Shown one piece after another: positions 1 to 10,891 of a stretch of DNA of 64,000 nt. This DNA comes from Acanthosepion esculentum (Eukaryota > Mollusca > Cephalopoda > Sepiida > Sepiidae), in NCBI GenBank assembly GCA_964036315.1, contig OZ038510.1:78360756-78424755 (forward strand), in the 5' to 3' direction. Numbering within the stretch: position 1 is the first letter of the stretch; every line of letters begins with the position of its first letter. The position numbers and the translations under genes were made by a program. The notes under the pieces are model-generated. The model ran no database searches and was not told the origin of the DNA. It saw only the letters and a list, made by a program, of their open reading frames with translations.

Positions 1-6
1 TGCAAT

Positions 7-100
7 ATGTTTTGGCCATTTTCCCACCGCCATAATGTTGCCTGCCTGTGCCTTTTCTATAAATATTTTCATACAACTTGTTCGCATGATCTCTTGACTA
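7..100 (+). pseudogene. LINE family 1 C-terminal fragment
   Basis: The plus strand reads FSHRHNVACLCLFYKYFH, which matches the closing part of the reverse-transcriptase ORF seen in other fragments here (36,310-36,380 and 40,920-40,980: SHRRN, LFYKYF, FHGNCSDELLSLVP). It is cut off by the window start and loses similarity after about 100. It is a decayed non-LTR retrotransposon remnant with no independent function. Confidence 0.6.
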
Positions 101-1055
101 TGATGACGATGATTGAAGTGCTCGGTCTTACGAAGCAGGAGGCTCGCTATATCTGGCCTTGGGCGCCCGGGTTGAAATGCCTCAATAACGAGGTGAATCT
201 TGGGGCCCTCTGGGTCGCCAAAAGACTGTGTTGAGCGGGCTTGGAGAGATCTCCAAACTGCTGACGCTGTGATGGGGAAGTTGAGACCATTGGTCACGCC
301 TTCTGTCATTGCAAGCTGGTAGCGCCGTTGTGCAAGTTTGCTGAAAGCCTCACGGTTCGCATGCTGCAGGTTAAAGTTCTTTCTCCTTGAGGCCAGTCCT
401 GTTTGTAGCAATGTGGCACCGCCTTTGACGAAAGCTGAACAATATGTTCTTTTGCTTGTTAGGTGTTATGAGAGTCGAGATTTAGTCGACTTGTCACAAG
501 TGATTCTATGGAGGCGAGAAGTTCACTTCTTCCCAACTGAACTTGTACGTTAAGCATCAGCTTAAAGTCGAAATTAGGACGGAAAAGCGGCGGCTCACTT
601 CATCAGAATTTGGCAAAATGTGGGTGAATCATGCGCGATTGTGTCGAGTGAAAGTGGCTGACCTGGAGTGGTACTTTGATGCCAGTTAGGCATCAAGATA
701 TTGTTCTTTCTGGGTTGAACTTTGGCAACCCCTGTCGAAGTTAGGCTAGTTTAGGGTTGTTTTGATTCTATAATTTCCTTTTTCCAGTTAACTTAGCTAA
801 GGTATGTATGCTCATTGACCCCTTTTATTTCTGTCCCTATTTTTCTTTAAGTTTAATTCCTCATCCCCTCCCTCGTTAAGTGGTCAGTAATGTCAGATAT
901 CTGGTGGATGCGGGGCGCCTTTCGTTTCGGGTGTTTTTCGTATTTGTTGTTGTGTCTCAATGAGTGCGTGTCTGTGTGAGTGCTTGGGATGAATGAATGT
1001 TTTATATTATTAAAGTCCCGCATTGATTTCCTCTAGTTAACGGATGTTTCTGCCA
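101..1055. other. No recognised gene
   Basis: Short open stretches only (for example 71 codons at 338-553) with no recognised motif. The last part (about 780-1,055) is T-rich and probably belongs to the LINE 3' region that follows, but I could not prove this. Confidence 0.5.
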
Positions 1056-1059
1056 CATT

Positions 1060-1450
1060 TAGGGATTGTGTTTTTTTTTTGTTGTTTTTTTTGTTTTTTG
1101 TTACTATCATTATTTTGTTTAGTTTCATGTAAATATGTTGTATTCATATTGTAAATACTCATTGGGGCTATTTAAATTGTTGTTTTATTCCCCTCCCCCT
1201 ACAAACAATGAATTGTACATATGGGGACTAGTTAGGACTTTCATAGAGACATGGGGTATTATGGTGAATGTAGCAAGAAAGGTACGTAAGAATGTGTTAT
1301 TTTAGTGTAAAGAATATTGTTTGTATGATTGGGTAAGTGTTTGTGGCTAGCCAAGTTTAAAGCTAAGACAGAAGAAGACTATTCTTTTCCCACATCCTCA
1401 TTTTGGCCTTGTGCCACATTTTGTACCATTATACAAATAAATATCGCTCT
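1060..1450 (+). repeat. LINE family 1 3' UTR
   Basis: This segment recurs at 41,040-42,140. It shares the text around GAATTGTACATATGGGGAC, the sequence GGCCTTGTGCCACATTT, and an AATAAA followed by TATCGCTCTT near the end. The repeated copies, AATAAA and terminal block fit the 3' untranslated end of a non-LTR retrotransposon. The block GGCCTTGTGCCACAT is also the tail of tRNA-derived SINEs at 32.7-33.4 kb. Confidence 0.6.
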
Positions 1451-1488
1451 TGACTATGGTATGTACAGATTTTTTTTTATTTAAGCGC

Positions 1489-1780
1489 AGTACTAGACTG
1501 GGGTAGAGATCTCATCAATTTACCTTTGAGTTGGCTAGATGTAGCCGTAAATTCTATGCTAACAGTTTCTTTTCTCGCACTTCTCGCTTGTGGAACTCTC
1601 TTCCGGTGCCATGTTTTCTAGCCAACTTTTATCTACAAAAATTTAAATGTAATGTCAATCGCTATCTACTGTCCTCCTCGTTACTTTTTTCGTCTTACTG
1701 CTCATTCTTAATGTTTCTGTTCTTAATTCTTTCACACTCTGTAACCCCTTGTTTTAGCGGCTTCTGTGCATTGGAGTGAA
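1489..1780 (+). pseudogene. LINE family 1 RT C-terminus, truncated
   Basis: The reading frame contains KFYANSFFSRTSRLWNSLP followed by FKCNVNRYLL. This is the C-terminal tail of a reverse-transcriptase polyprotein that recurs at 10.9, 12.0, 25.5, 36.4, 38.4 and 42.2 kb in this window. The upstream RT core is absent, so it is a 5'-truncated, inactive copy. It follows directly on another copy's 3' UTR, making a tandem of LINE ends. Confidence 0.7.
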
Positions 1781-1789
1781 ACCGATTTA

Positions 1790-2282
1790 AAAAAAAAATG
1801 AAAGACCAAGACAAATATCGGCATAAATGAATGACACTTCAGCTAACACTGCTAACGTGAAGAAGACGTGGGATTTTTTTTTTTTTTGCCAAAATTCTTA
1901 AACTGACTTTCAACATTCGAATATCCATCCAAGGGGAAATGAATACGTGACAAATCCGAATGTGGACAATGTATACACCGGCCCTTGACATATGCACGAA
2001 AGCAAAAGCAAAAGAACACCAGAGCGAGATTTGAACTTTAGAAACGAAATGTGATTGTCGTTGGACACCATTGTCGCGCTGAGTTCAGAGTGGCCGTTCG
2101 CTTCAGCACAGATCGACAACAGCTAAGTAGTGAGGATGTCTGGGTTGACATATAAAAATATGCCATTCGATTTTATATCTTTTTTCAGCATTACTCCGAA
2201 ACTTGTCAAAAAGTTTTCTTTCTCTCCATTTCTTATTCTTTCTCACCGCGAATGAAACGTATGACGTTCACACAATACAAAG
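1790..2282. other. No recognised gene
   Basis: AT-rich unique-looking DNA. A minus-strand open stretch of 69 codons (1,910-2,119) has no recognisable domain. Confidence 0.4.
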
Positions 2283-2375
2283 CCCAAGAGCCACTCGAGT
2301 TAGAGGGATATAGAGTAAGAGATACAGCTAAAGGGAATGTGAGGGGAATTTAACGGTTAATCTGTTAGCGCTTAA
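2283..2375 (-). repeat. LINE family 2 3' tail fragment
   Basis: The text AAGAGCCACTCGAG followed by TAACGGTTAATC recurs at 33,834-33,905 and, diverged, at 29,846-29,950. Its complement follows the family 2 coding tail at 31.5-32.0 kb. It is read as a short dead 3' end on the minus strand. Confidence 0.45.
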
Positions 2376-2570
2376 AAAATGCGCCCTTCGGAAAGATTCG
2401 AACCTGCGACCAACTTTTGCAAGAGGAACCAGCATCGTATTTGTTGTTCTTTGACTGCACGGCTTCCAAGGAGTTCACAATGAAGTAAACTTCTATTTTG
2501 CTTTTAAAGGATACTGCTCCTCCAGTAAAGGTTCGAATCCTGTCGGGGGGTACATGCCCTTTTGAAGTTT
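2376..2570. repeat. tRNA-like SINE heads (B boxes on both strands)
   Basis: A B-box-like GGTTCGAATC lies on the minus strand at about 2,396-2,405 and another on the plus strand at about 2,529-2,538. Neither folds into an intact tRNA. They look like remnants of tRNA-derived SINE promoters. Confidence 0.4.
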
Positions 2571-2798
2571 TCTAGAGTAGGCAGACGTGTAGACGAATTA
2601 TATACGGTTTAATATAAACGGAAGGTCTACTCAAATACGAGTATCCTCTTAAAATAACGTTTGAAGTAATAAAAATATGTCGGAATAAAAATTAAAAATA
2701 TCATTAATCCGATATAAATTATTTTGTTTAAGTTTCGGATACGAAACTATGCAGATATGAGTCTCGAGAAAAAATCTAAAAGAGTCAGTGTGATTTCA

Positions 2799-2816
2799 AG
2801 GCAAAATATAACATTT

Positions 2817-2895
<79 letters not shown>

Positions 2896-2912
2896 AATAT
2901 TATATTTTGCCA
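2799..2912. repeat. (TA)n tract inside a dyad
   Basis: A (TA)n run of about 74 bp (2,820-2,893) is flanked by inverted copies of GGCAAAATATA (left near 2,801, right ending near 2,912). The tract therefore sits in the loop of a potential hairpin. Confidence 0.75.
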
Positions 2913-3146
2913 TACGTGCTTAGCGAAGGTATGAATCTTCTCCCCTAGCTATGGTTAAACAGTAGTACAGATTGGATTCTATAACCTCGGGTGGCAAACG
3001 GTCTAGGAGAAGGAAAAACTCTGAATTCAAAACCTGCCTGGAGAGGGTTAAACTGTGTCTCAGGCTATCTTGCCCAAGAAAAACCACTTCAGCTGTGGCT
3101 GCAGTACAAATGGTGCCTCTACGACCCTACGGGTCAAGGGATAAAA

Positions 3147-3147
<1 letters not shown>

Positions 3148-3214
<67 letters not shown>
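3148..3214. repeat. (TA)n microsatellite
   Basis: Uninterrupted TA dinucleotides. It forms the left border of the palindromic module at 3,249-3,354. Confidence 0.95.
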
Positions 3215-3217
<3 letters not shown>

Positions 3218-3248
3218 AGCAAATATGTGGATGTAGATCCGACGGTAT

Positions 3249-3348
3249 GATGAAAAATATAGAAAAGACAAAGCAAAATTCAAGTTTACAAAACAAAATT
3301 AAAACAGCAAACTTGAATATTCAGAATTTGCTTTGTCTTTTCCATATT

Positions 3349-3354
<6 letters not shown>
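3249..3354. repeat. Palindromic module bounded by (TA)n
   Basis: ATGAAAAATAT followed by GAAAAGACAAAGCAAA on the left is matched by the reverse complement on the right (GCTTTGTCTTTTCCATATTTTTCAT split over 3,330-3,354). Arms are about 50 bp with little spacer. (TA)n lies about 35 bp to the left and directly to the right. Confidence 0.75.

Positions 3355-3411
<57 letters not shown>
3353..3411. repeat. (TA)n microsatellite
   Basis: Uninterrupted TA dinucleotides joining two palindromic modules. Confidence 0.95.
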
Positions 3412-3414
<3 letters not shown>

Positions 3415-3419
3415 CTAAA

Positions 3420-3535
3420 GATCCAGGTAAACCTACCTAGCTTTCAGGGTAAAACTGGCCATTTACCCTGATGACCAGTTTTACCTGACGATCCGTTTAG
3501 GTGAAACCTAGGTACGATTACCTGGCTCTTTAGGT
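3420..3535 (+). ncRNA. Hammerhead-like core in one arm of a palindrome
   Basis: The arms 3,420-3,457 and 3,474-3,533 are inverted copies sharing CCAGTTTTACC and TACCTGG. The right arm has an extra insert reading CTGACGA, a short hairpin TCC-GTTTA-GGT, then GAAACCTAGGTA. That order (CUGANGA, stem II, GAAA, short stem III, NUH) is the hammerhead consensus. The inner part of stem I does not pair well; only CCAG/CTGG is clear. Treat it as a candidate remnant, not an active ribozyme. Confidence 0.35.
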
Positions 3536-3755
3536 TCATAGTTAGATTTGCTCTACTTCGTGCATTGAGCACTTTACGTAGTTACTTTTACTCGTTTTGG
3601 ATGTTTTTTTCTTTGGACTCTGAGCTTGAATTCTGGACGATTGTTTTCGCCTCAATTTCATGTTCTTAGTTTTTTTCCTTTTTTATTCCTCATTTTTCCT
3701 TGGGTATTGGTTTGTTCAACTACAAACCGAAATACCTAAGGTTTTTCCAAGCGAT

Positions 3756-4104
<349 letters not shown>

Positions 4105-4315
4105 GTTATGTGTACTTTGATGAATGTATATGCAAAATATATATCGTTCATTATTTACAGAGATACAATCTCCATTTAGAAAGTTTATGAACAACATTAG
4201 TTTTTTGTGGCAGTATGATGAGAAATATTGTTTTTATTATTACATTGTATGTTTTAATTTATTTTATAATAAATTATAAATCTCATATGGGTATTTTCTA
4301 CAGGTTTGATATGTC

Positions 4316-4440
4316 GAGATATATATTTTAGGCTATTACACCGAAAACATGTCAAAATCGCTACACAATTGCAGTCGTGTTCGATGCATATCAACGCATC
4401 TCATCAGGCGACTGTAAACTACTAGCGAGTGAACGATTTA
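4316..4440 (-). ncRNA. Hammerhead-like motif, family C
   Basis: On the minus strand: CTGATGA (4,401-4,407), perfect five-pair stem II GATGC/GCATC (4,396-4,400 with 4,383-4,387), then GAA (4,380-4,382). Stem III could be CAC/GTG with a 10-nt loop, followed by U and a TCGC/GCGA stem I with one extra A. The A at position 15.1 is C, so it departs from consensus. Probable degraded pseudo-LTR of a Penelope-like element. Confidence 0.4.
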
Positions 4441-4489
4441 TTTGGATTTAAATTAAATGCTACGAACGTTTTTATTTAGATTTAAATTA

Positions 4490-4890
4490 AATGTTATGAA
4501 CCTAACACCAATTGATTTCTTGGTGGGGCGTACAGTAAATAACAAGGTTTCTGAGAAAAATCCCCACACAGAGGACGAATTAGAAGAGTATATCTCATAA
4601 GTATTTATTGAAATTAATGCAGATCGGGATTTGTGTCTTGCTGTGGGTCATATCGTTCTGGATATGTTCAAGGGATATTATAATGTTGAAAGGGGATATT
4701 TTGACCACTTAAGACATTCAACTGTGCTACAAAATGTAAAAGTAAATTGTTAAGAAAATGTACATAAACAGTTTTGAAAAAATATGATTGCAACAAATAA
4801 ATCCAAATGTAATAACATGTTTTTTCTAAATATGTAAAGAGCATACCTGCCTTTGGTTCATCCTGTATAGAAACTACTGTGACCACAAAG
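4490..4890 (+). pseudogene. Tc1/mariner transposase C-terminal remnant
   Basis: Plus strand reads NNKVSEKNPHTEDELEEYI, a stop, then INADRDLCLAVG and finally YFDHLRHS. The pattern (NNPxTxxELK, then a late basic/aromatic tail ending near FEHL) is the C-terminal end of Tc1/mariner-type transposases. Several stops break it. The following 3' sequence (4,730-4,870) is partly repeated at 6,250-6,420. Dead copy. Confidence 0.55.
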
Positions 4891-4894
4891 TAAA

Positions 4895-5250
4895 TATTCA
4901 TCAGGTTAACTGAAATGTATAGGCATTTAGACCTTAGATTACGTCATTTAGTATACTCAAAAAAGAATTTTTTTTATACATCTCTGAGAGTTGAAATGAT
5001 GGATCCAGCCATTTTCCTTTAACTTTTCAACACATTTATTATTTATGTTGGCTTTGGAGTTCCTTCAGGAAAGGTGAGATTGGGGAAAAAAAAAACATAG
5101 CATAGATCGATATTTTGATAATGTCCGATGGCAATACTCTGGAGGATTTCCCTTCTGAGTAAATTATTTTCTCTTTTGATGCATGTGGCATTTTATAGAT
5201 CAAAATTATGGTCGAATTTATTTCTATAAGCAAAAGTGTTCATAGCATGC
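4895..5250. repeat. Dispersed repeat, copy 1
   Basis: About 355 bp repeated in the same orientation at 5,700-6,060 with moderate divergence (shared text near GGTTAACTGAAATGTATAGG and GATGGATCCAGCCATTTTCC). A short inverted fragment lies at 6,155-6,220. No coding domain recognised. Confidence 0.8.
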
Positions 5251-5429
5251 CACGAAGAATTAAGGCTGTTATTAAATCGAAAGGTTACGCTACAAAATAC
5301 TAAATCATTTCTTGACTTGCATAATGTACATATGTACACTTGTATTAATGACCTGTAGTAATAAACGAATACTATTACTCACTTGTCTTGGTAAAAAAAT
5401 TTAAAAATCAACTATCTATGGGTGTGTCC

Positions 5430-5600
5430 ATTTTTTGCATCATATATATATATATATGAATGAAAAGACAAGGAAAACTATTCTGAGTTTTTAGCCGATA
5501 TTTCTTCATCATCTGATGGACAAGGCAATTGTGATGGTTTTATTTTGCAACAAGTATTTATTTAACAGTTACTCGAAATTTTTAATTTTAAGAATTCTCA
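5430..5600. repeat. Short (TA)n plus possible pseudo-LTR fragment
   Basis: A short TA run (about 5,442-5,458) is followed by AAAAGACAAGGAAAAC and CATCATCTGATGG. This resembles the hammerhead-type modules in style only; no full core was found. Confidence 0.25.
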
Positions 5601-5699
5601 TAAATATTCATCAAAAAATACAAAAGTTTAGTTGTTAGAGCCTAGCTTACATTATATAGCATCTTTGAAAGGAAATTTTTAAATTTAAATACTCTTGGA

Positions 5700-6060
5700 A
5701 ATATTCATCAGGTTAACTGAAATGTATAGGCATTTAGACCTTAGATTACGTCATTTAGTATACTCAAAAAAGTAAAAAAAATTCTTTTATACATCTCTGA
5801 AAGTTGAAATGATGGATCCAGCCATTTTCCTTTAACTTTTCAAAACATTTGTTATGTATGTTGGCTTGGGAGTTCCTTCAGGAAAGGTGAGATTGGGAGG
5901 AAAAAAACACAGCATAGATTGATATTTTAATAATGTCCGATGGCGATACCCTCAGGGATTTTCTTTCTGAGAAAATTATTTCCTCTTTTGATGAGTGTGG
6001 CATTTTATAGATCAAAATTGTGGTCGAATTTATTTCTATAAGCAAAAGTGTTCATAGACA
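5700..6060. repeat. Dispersed repeat, copy 2
   Basis: Direct repeat of 4,895-5,250 about 805 bp downstream. Confidence 0.8.
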
Positions 6061-6154
6061 TGTTTTTTAAATTTCTACATGTTTCCCCAATGTATTGTAA
6101 AGAACATTCTCAACAATTTATTTTATATATTCCTGCTTCTGAGAAAAAAATTTC

Positions 6155-6420
6155 TTTTTTGAGTATACTAAATGATATAAAGCCTCAATATTTCAGTTAA
6201 CCTGATGAATATTTAGGAGCGTCTTTAAATTTTAAAAATTCCCTTTAAACTGTGATTAAACTGTACTACAAAAAGTGTAAGTAAATTGTTAAACAAATGT
6301 ACATAGGCAGTTTTGAACCAATATGATTGTAACAAATAAATATAAATGTAATAAAATGTTTTTTAAACAAGTAAAGAGCATACCTACGAAGTGTAAGCCA
6401 ACTTTTGGCCCACTCTGTAT
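6155..6420. repeat. Inverted fragment of the 4.9-kb repeat and mariner 3' remnant
   Basis: 6,155-6,220 is an inverted copy of the start of the 4.9/5.7-kb repeat. 6,250-6,420 repeats the noncoding 3' part of the transposon remnant at 4,730-4,870, including the end text near GAGCATACCT. Confidence 0.55.
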
Positions 6421-6429
6421 AGAATGGAT

Positions 6430-6970
6430 GGTGATATATATAAAATGAATATATTTCCTTTCCGTTTGAAGCCTCTCCAGTGTTCCCCTCCAATATGCAG
6501 GTATTCTGTGACAATTACGCTGCATGGACTGGCACTGTGCTTGTCTTGAAGCCCAGCGATGCACAACGTAAGAATTTTGTCGTCTGCAACTGAAGCCAAC
6601 ATCTACTCGCTTAAACAATGTGACCGGATATTAATCAGAACATCGAATTGTTTCGTTTCCGTTCACAGACTCTGTTGCTTATCATGGCGAATAAATCTGA
6701 ACTGAACTTTTTTTCCATTCAATGTCACATTGAGGCAATTATTCGAGTCAAAGTCAGCAAAACTAATGCGGGAAGTGTAATGGATATTGGCTCGGAATTA
6801 TTATTCGGTGAACTGAGTTCCGATCCTCGTTGCGTTTGTGATATACACCTGCGCGTAAATACCCTTAGAAAAAAAATATGAATCCATCCCTCCACCTCCA
6901 ACTATGGGTTAATTAGTAAGACGTGTATCACTGAATCTTTATTATCTCAAAAAAATTTCTTAGAATCTAA
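6430..6970. other. No recognised gene
   Basis: Open stretches of 77-109 codons on both strands, none with a recognised domain. Confidence 0.4.
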
Positions 6971-7030
6971 AAATATTTTCTGGCTTTAAATAACCTGCAA
7001 ATGGTTGATAAGCCGTAAAAAATGAACCAA
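6880..7030 (+). repeat. SINE 3' half with terminal stem-loop
   Basis: Body ending in GGCTTTAAATAACC and GGTTGATAAGCC (hairpin about 6,982-7,014), then GTAAAAAA. The same tail recurs at 7,613-7,645 and 52,913-52,948. A related tail with GGCAT/ATGCC occurs at many other sites (29.4, 29.7, 38.8-39.4, 40.2, 54.2 and 55.2 kb). Confidence 0.55.
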
Positions 7031-7118
7031 TCAATGTAATACTGATTAGCTACATAGACATGTCTTTTACATTTATTTGCATTCTCTGAAATATAAATGG
7101 ATAGAAACTAACGTATCC

Positions 7119-7177
7119 ATAAAGTGGGGGATCTTTTTATATACTGATTGTAATATAGAATTGATCCCCCACTTTAT
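7119..7177. repeat. 15-bp perfect inverted repeat
   Basis: ATAAAGTGGGGGATC (7,119-7,133) and its exact complement (7,163-7,177), separated by 29 bp. Looks like the termini or centre of a small foldback element. Confidence 0.8.
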
Positions 7178-7214
7178 ATCCGCATTATAATTTCTTGTGT
7201 ATTTACCAAATTCT

Positions 7215-7665
7215 GATAAGATACGAATCCATCTCTTCTCCTCCTGCTATGGGTTAATTAGTATCCCATCATTATCTGAAAAAAAATAGTAATTTAATTA
7301 GCATCGTATTATTATCTCAAAAAACATTCTTAGAATTAGTTTAGCTTAGTTTTAGTTTTTCCTTCCGCTTGTGCTGTTAGGCGTCGTGGGGAGACACAGT
7401 CGTCTGTCAGCGGCAAGGCGAGTGGCCTGGAGGAGAGATCATGGACTCCACTGAGTCACCCCAGCGTCTTCTTGGTCTGCCTCTCGCTATCCAGCCAGAG
7501 TATATGAGGGTGTATGCTCGTAGAGTTGGTTTAAAATTAGTAAAAGTAGTAAAATTAATTAGTATCGCATTATTATCTGAAAAAAAATTCTTAGAATATA
7601 AAAATATTTTCTGGCTTTAAATAACCCGCAAAGGGTTGATAAGCCGTAAAAAAACGAATCAATCA
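7215..7665 (+). repeat. Broken SINE with GC-rich insert
   Basis: SINE body pieces at about 7,215-7,335 and 7,550-7,665 (tail hairpin 7,613-7,645) flank a GC-rich stretch at about 7,370-7,510 that differs in base composition from everything around it. I do not recognise the insert. Confidence 0.4.
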
Positions 7666-8055
7666 ATCAAATATAAAAACTACGGAGAAAAGCAAATTGC
7701 TAATCACTCTCAATTTGAAGAAAAATAACAAACGTTATTAATTTACCAAAATGTCCGAAAAGTCTTGCCCTCCAGTGTACTTTGTTACTTTTATCAAAGA
7801 AATAACTTTTCCCTTCGAAAAGGCATTGTATTTACTTATGACTGTGAGCTAAAGGAAAGCGAGAATGAAATAATTGTTTCTTTTGTCGCAAATCAGGCAT
7901 ACGATGTATTTATGTTCTGGAGTTATTTCCTCAGTGGAAACTGTATTCGGACTAAATGCGTCCTAAATAAGTTAAACGTACAGAAACGTTAGGAACTTGA
8001 AATAAAGTGTTACGCAGAGTAATCGAGTTGTGGTCGCTGACTACTTTCTCCTTCC
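7666..8055. other. No recognised gene
   Basis: A 75-codon open stretch at 7,765-7,992 has no recognised domain. Confidence 0.4.
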
Positions 8056-8057
<2 letters not shown>

Positions 8058-8095
<38 letters not shown>

Positions 8096-8292
8096 TAGAT
8101 ATAGATATAGATATAGCTGAAATCCGTATTTAATTGTTGCATTGTGATCTGAAATCTTTATCTTATAAAATTCGGCCTATATAATTAATATTCGTCACTG
8201 AATTAAGTGCATTGACAAGAAAGTTGTTAAAATACAGATATACTCATCCCCTTTGTGCAGAAACTCAGATTGTCTATCTATCTATCTATCTA

Positions 8293-8354
<62 letters not shown>
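8058..8354. repeat. (TA)n, (TATC)n microsatellites
   Basis: TA at about 8,058-8,093, (TATC)n at about 8,273-8,296 passing into TA to 8,354. The second tract hosts the MITE that follows. Confidence 0.9.
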
Positions 8355-8356
<2 letters not shown>

Positions 8357-8357
<1 letters not shown>

Positions 8358-8720
8358 AGGGTGATCCAAAAAAACGGGAATTTTTGAAGTGCGTATTGCC
8401 AGACATGAGCAAGTGGCAACACTGCGAGACAGTGACCTTGAGCAAGTAAACATTTCGCAATTTTAGTAACGAGAATGAAATTCACAGTATCTCATCTGAG
8501 ATGTTGCAGTAGTCAATGAGGAATCTCAACAGCAGATTTCAAGAATGCATTCGTACAGGAGGACGCCATCTACAGGACGTAATTTTAAAAAATGAAAATT
8601 CCATCATTGTCTCTTAAATGGCATGTTTTAAGGTTTCAATTACTATGAATTAAATATTTTTCTTCCATCACTCTTGGTTTTATTGGATTGTTAAAAAGTT
8701 CCCGTTTTTTGGGGTCACTC
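8357..8720. mobile_element. Mariner-derived MITE, copy 1
   Basis: 364-bp nonautonomous element with terminal inverted repeats: left CAGGGTGATCC then an A run and CGGGAA, right TTCCCG then a T run and GGGGTCACTCT. A near-identical 366-bp copy is at 34,865-35,230. The middle reads LNSRFQECIRTGGRHLQ, resembling the C-terminal end of a mariner-family transposase, so it is a deletion derivative. Both copies sit in (TA)n tracts, as expected for a TA target. Confidence 0.75.
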
Positions 8721-8805
8721 TATATTTATAAAGTTGTTCAACAAATGCAATCGCTATTTTGCGTCGTTAAAATTTAACCTACAGTTTTACCTTGTTTGTC
8801 TGATG

Positions 8806-9374
8806 CAGTGGTTCTTCACTTTTTTTTGAGTCACGGGCCCCTTTAGTCACGGACTCCTATAAGAATTAGACCTTCATAGACATATAGACAGACAAGCAGA
8901 TGCTCACGGTCGGACTGGTTTTTCACAATTTTCGTATTTCTCCATACTGCACCAACATGCACACTGGACACACATCACTTTTCAGTCAGCCATGCTTGAA
9001 AGAAATTCTGGTCAATTAATCCTCACTAGAATATAAGAAAATAATCAAGCCGTGATAAAATGAGAATTATTACTTGCACTTATGCAGTGACAAAAGATGG
9101 CGGTCGGACAGAGAATGATAATACACCTCTAAATGGTAAACATGGACCTAACAGCAAATCAACAGACGCCTAGCGGTCGGCACAGTAAGTAGTGGCTGGG
9201 TGCGTTTTCTTTCAAGTGGTGCATTTTATTTTATTTCTTTCAATGAGAAACTGTTGATTGGTACAAGGGCTGTATAGCAAATACAAATATTACTTTTATC
9301 TGATCCTCACTGGCCGCCTGAAGGCCATCCAACGACCTCCTAAGGGCCCATGGACCCCAGGTTAAGAAGCCTTG
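8806..9374. mobile_element. hAT-type MITE
   Basis: Left end CAGTGGTTCTTCAC...GGGCCC and right end complement CAAGGCTTCTTAACC...GGGCCC are imperfect terminal inverted repeats of the hAT kind. Flanking 8-bp sequences gtctgatg (8,798-8,805) and gtttaatg (9,375-9,382) agree at 6 of 8 positions, consistent with an old hAT target duplication. No transposase ORF inside. Confidence 0.6.
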
Positions 9375-9382
9375 GTTTAATG

Positions 9383-9845
9383 TAACATTAAATAAAGTTT
9401 CATTATGATGACCATATCGTATATCCAAATAAAACCTATTCCTCTATTTATATTTTATTCATTTATGAAACCTTTTTTTTTTAATCTTATCAACGAAAAT
9501 GCATAAAATATACGATATGAAAAGGTTTCCAAACTGGGCGATATCGGCCATTGGTGGGCGATTTCAAATGTTGGGTGGGTGATGAGCAACTGAACAGAAA
9601 ATAGTTGGCTATTTTTTCGGTTCTCAGTATTAAATAGGTATTCATTCATAAAACCTTTTTTTTTATTTGGACAAAACTTTGGCAAAAGATCTTCTTCGTC
9701 ACTAATAGAATACAGAGGGGTGTAAGAATAAGTCGACACAATGTACGTGGAATGGTGGTTCCTAGGCGTGAAGGTTTCGATTGGTGGAACCAAGGAATGT
9801 AGTTCGTTAAAACACATGCTATGAAAATTTTGTTAGAGTTGCTAG
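9383..9845. other. No recognised gene
   Basis: Contains a repeated phrase (CATTTATGAAACC then T run near 9,463; CATTCATAAAACC then T run near 9,643). A 120-codon minus-strand open stretch (9,455-9,817) has no recognised domain. Confidence 0.4.
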
Positions 9846-9849
9846 AAGC

Positions 9850-10265
9850 AATCTGGAAGTCGTATCACTGCTCCGACTCAACCCTGTTTAGGGAGTCGTC
9901 CTAACCGACCCTGCCGAACATTCGTACGTCTTCAACCAACCAGCTACTGCCAGCTCTTTCCATCCGGCAGTGGACCAGCTACCGTCGACGACCAACTCTC
10001 CCATCCGGCAGTGGACCAGCTACTGCCGCGACCAACTCTACACCTGTGTCGCCGATACAACCAAACCAACTTCCCTGAAGGAAACCAGTCTTACCGGACT
10101 CGACGCCGATGCAATACACTTCTCCAAAGTACACTCTTGTACACTTTGGATAAATAAATTCGACGTTTATTGTTTCATAAACCTCCGCCTTTGTCCTCTC
10201 ATTGTCTTAGCTGTTTCTCACCTTTTCTTCGCTTGCGGGGGTGACATCCTTATCGGCCCCGCAAC
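9850..10265 (+). repeat. LTR-like block with 41-bp tandem repeat
   Basis: GC-richer than its surroundings. CATCCGGCAGTGGACCAGCT occurs twice about 41 bp apart (9,961 and 10,002). An AATAAA at about 10,151 is followed by T/G-rich DNA and the block ends near CCGCAACAG. This resembles the R-U5 end of an LTR, but no partner LTR, binding site or pol ORF is visible here. Confidence 0.3.
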
Positions 10266-10860
10266 AGATCATTCTGAATTTCAGAATTTCTCTATTGCCC
10301 ATCAAAATGTCTGGAAGAAAGCGATATAAAAACAACAATGGAAAAGAGAGGTAACAAAGCGTAAAAGAAATGGCTCCAGTTTGTTCAACTTAGGAAACTT
10401 AGCATTGCAGCCAAAGTATTCTAAAATGCTGCCAATAACAAAGGAGAAAATGAAAAATACATAACAACAAATCGAATATAAAATCAAAATTGAAATTATT
10501 TTTATTTATTTGTTATGTAATTAAATACATAATTGTCAACAATGTTTCTGTAAAACTTGATATTTCCTGTAATAAATTCTTAATAAATATTATTATTATT
10601 TCACTTAAGAGTAAGGTAGTCCTACATTTGCAATTCCTTACGGCTAAACATGAAAAGACATGTTGATCAAAACTTTGATCAAAAATTATCAAATGTTGAA
10701 TACGCCCCTCCTCCGCCGAACGCGTCATATAGCCAACAAAATTAAAATTAGAACTTAAAGCATTAAACACTTTTTTAAATCGATTTCACCCCAAGCAAGG
10801 TGGTAAAGCCACTAAGACAGAAGAGATTACTGGATGCGGAAGTATTAGAAAACAGACACA
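10266..10860. other. No recognised gene
   Basis: AT-rich; short open stretches on the minus strand without known motifs. Confidence 0.4.
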
Positions 10861-10891
10861 TTACTAAGAAGCGAAAACAAAGGAAGAGTAA

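Noticed and set aside
2972..3471. Open frames with IYIYIY tails
   Set aside because: They run through (TA)n tracts; the non-repeat parts have no known domain. Similar frames at 3,660, 8,255, 18,643, 21,508, 28,368, 31,209 and 35,229 were rejected for the same reason.
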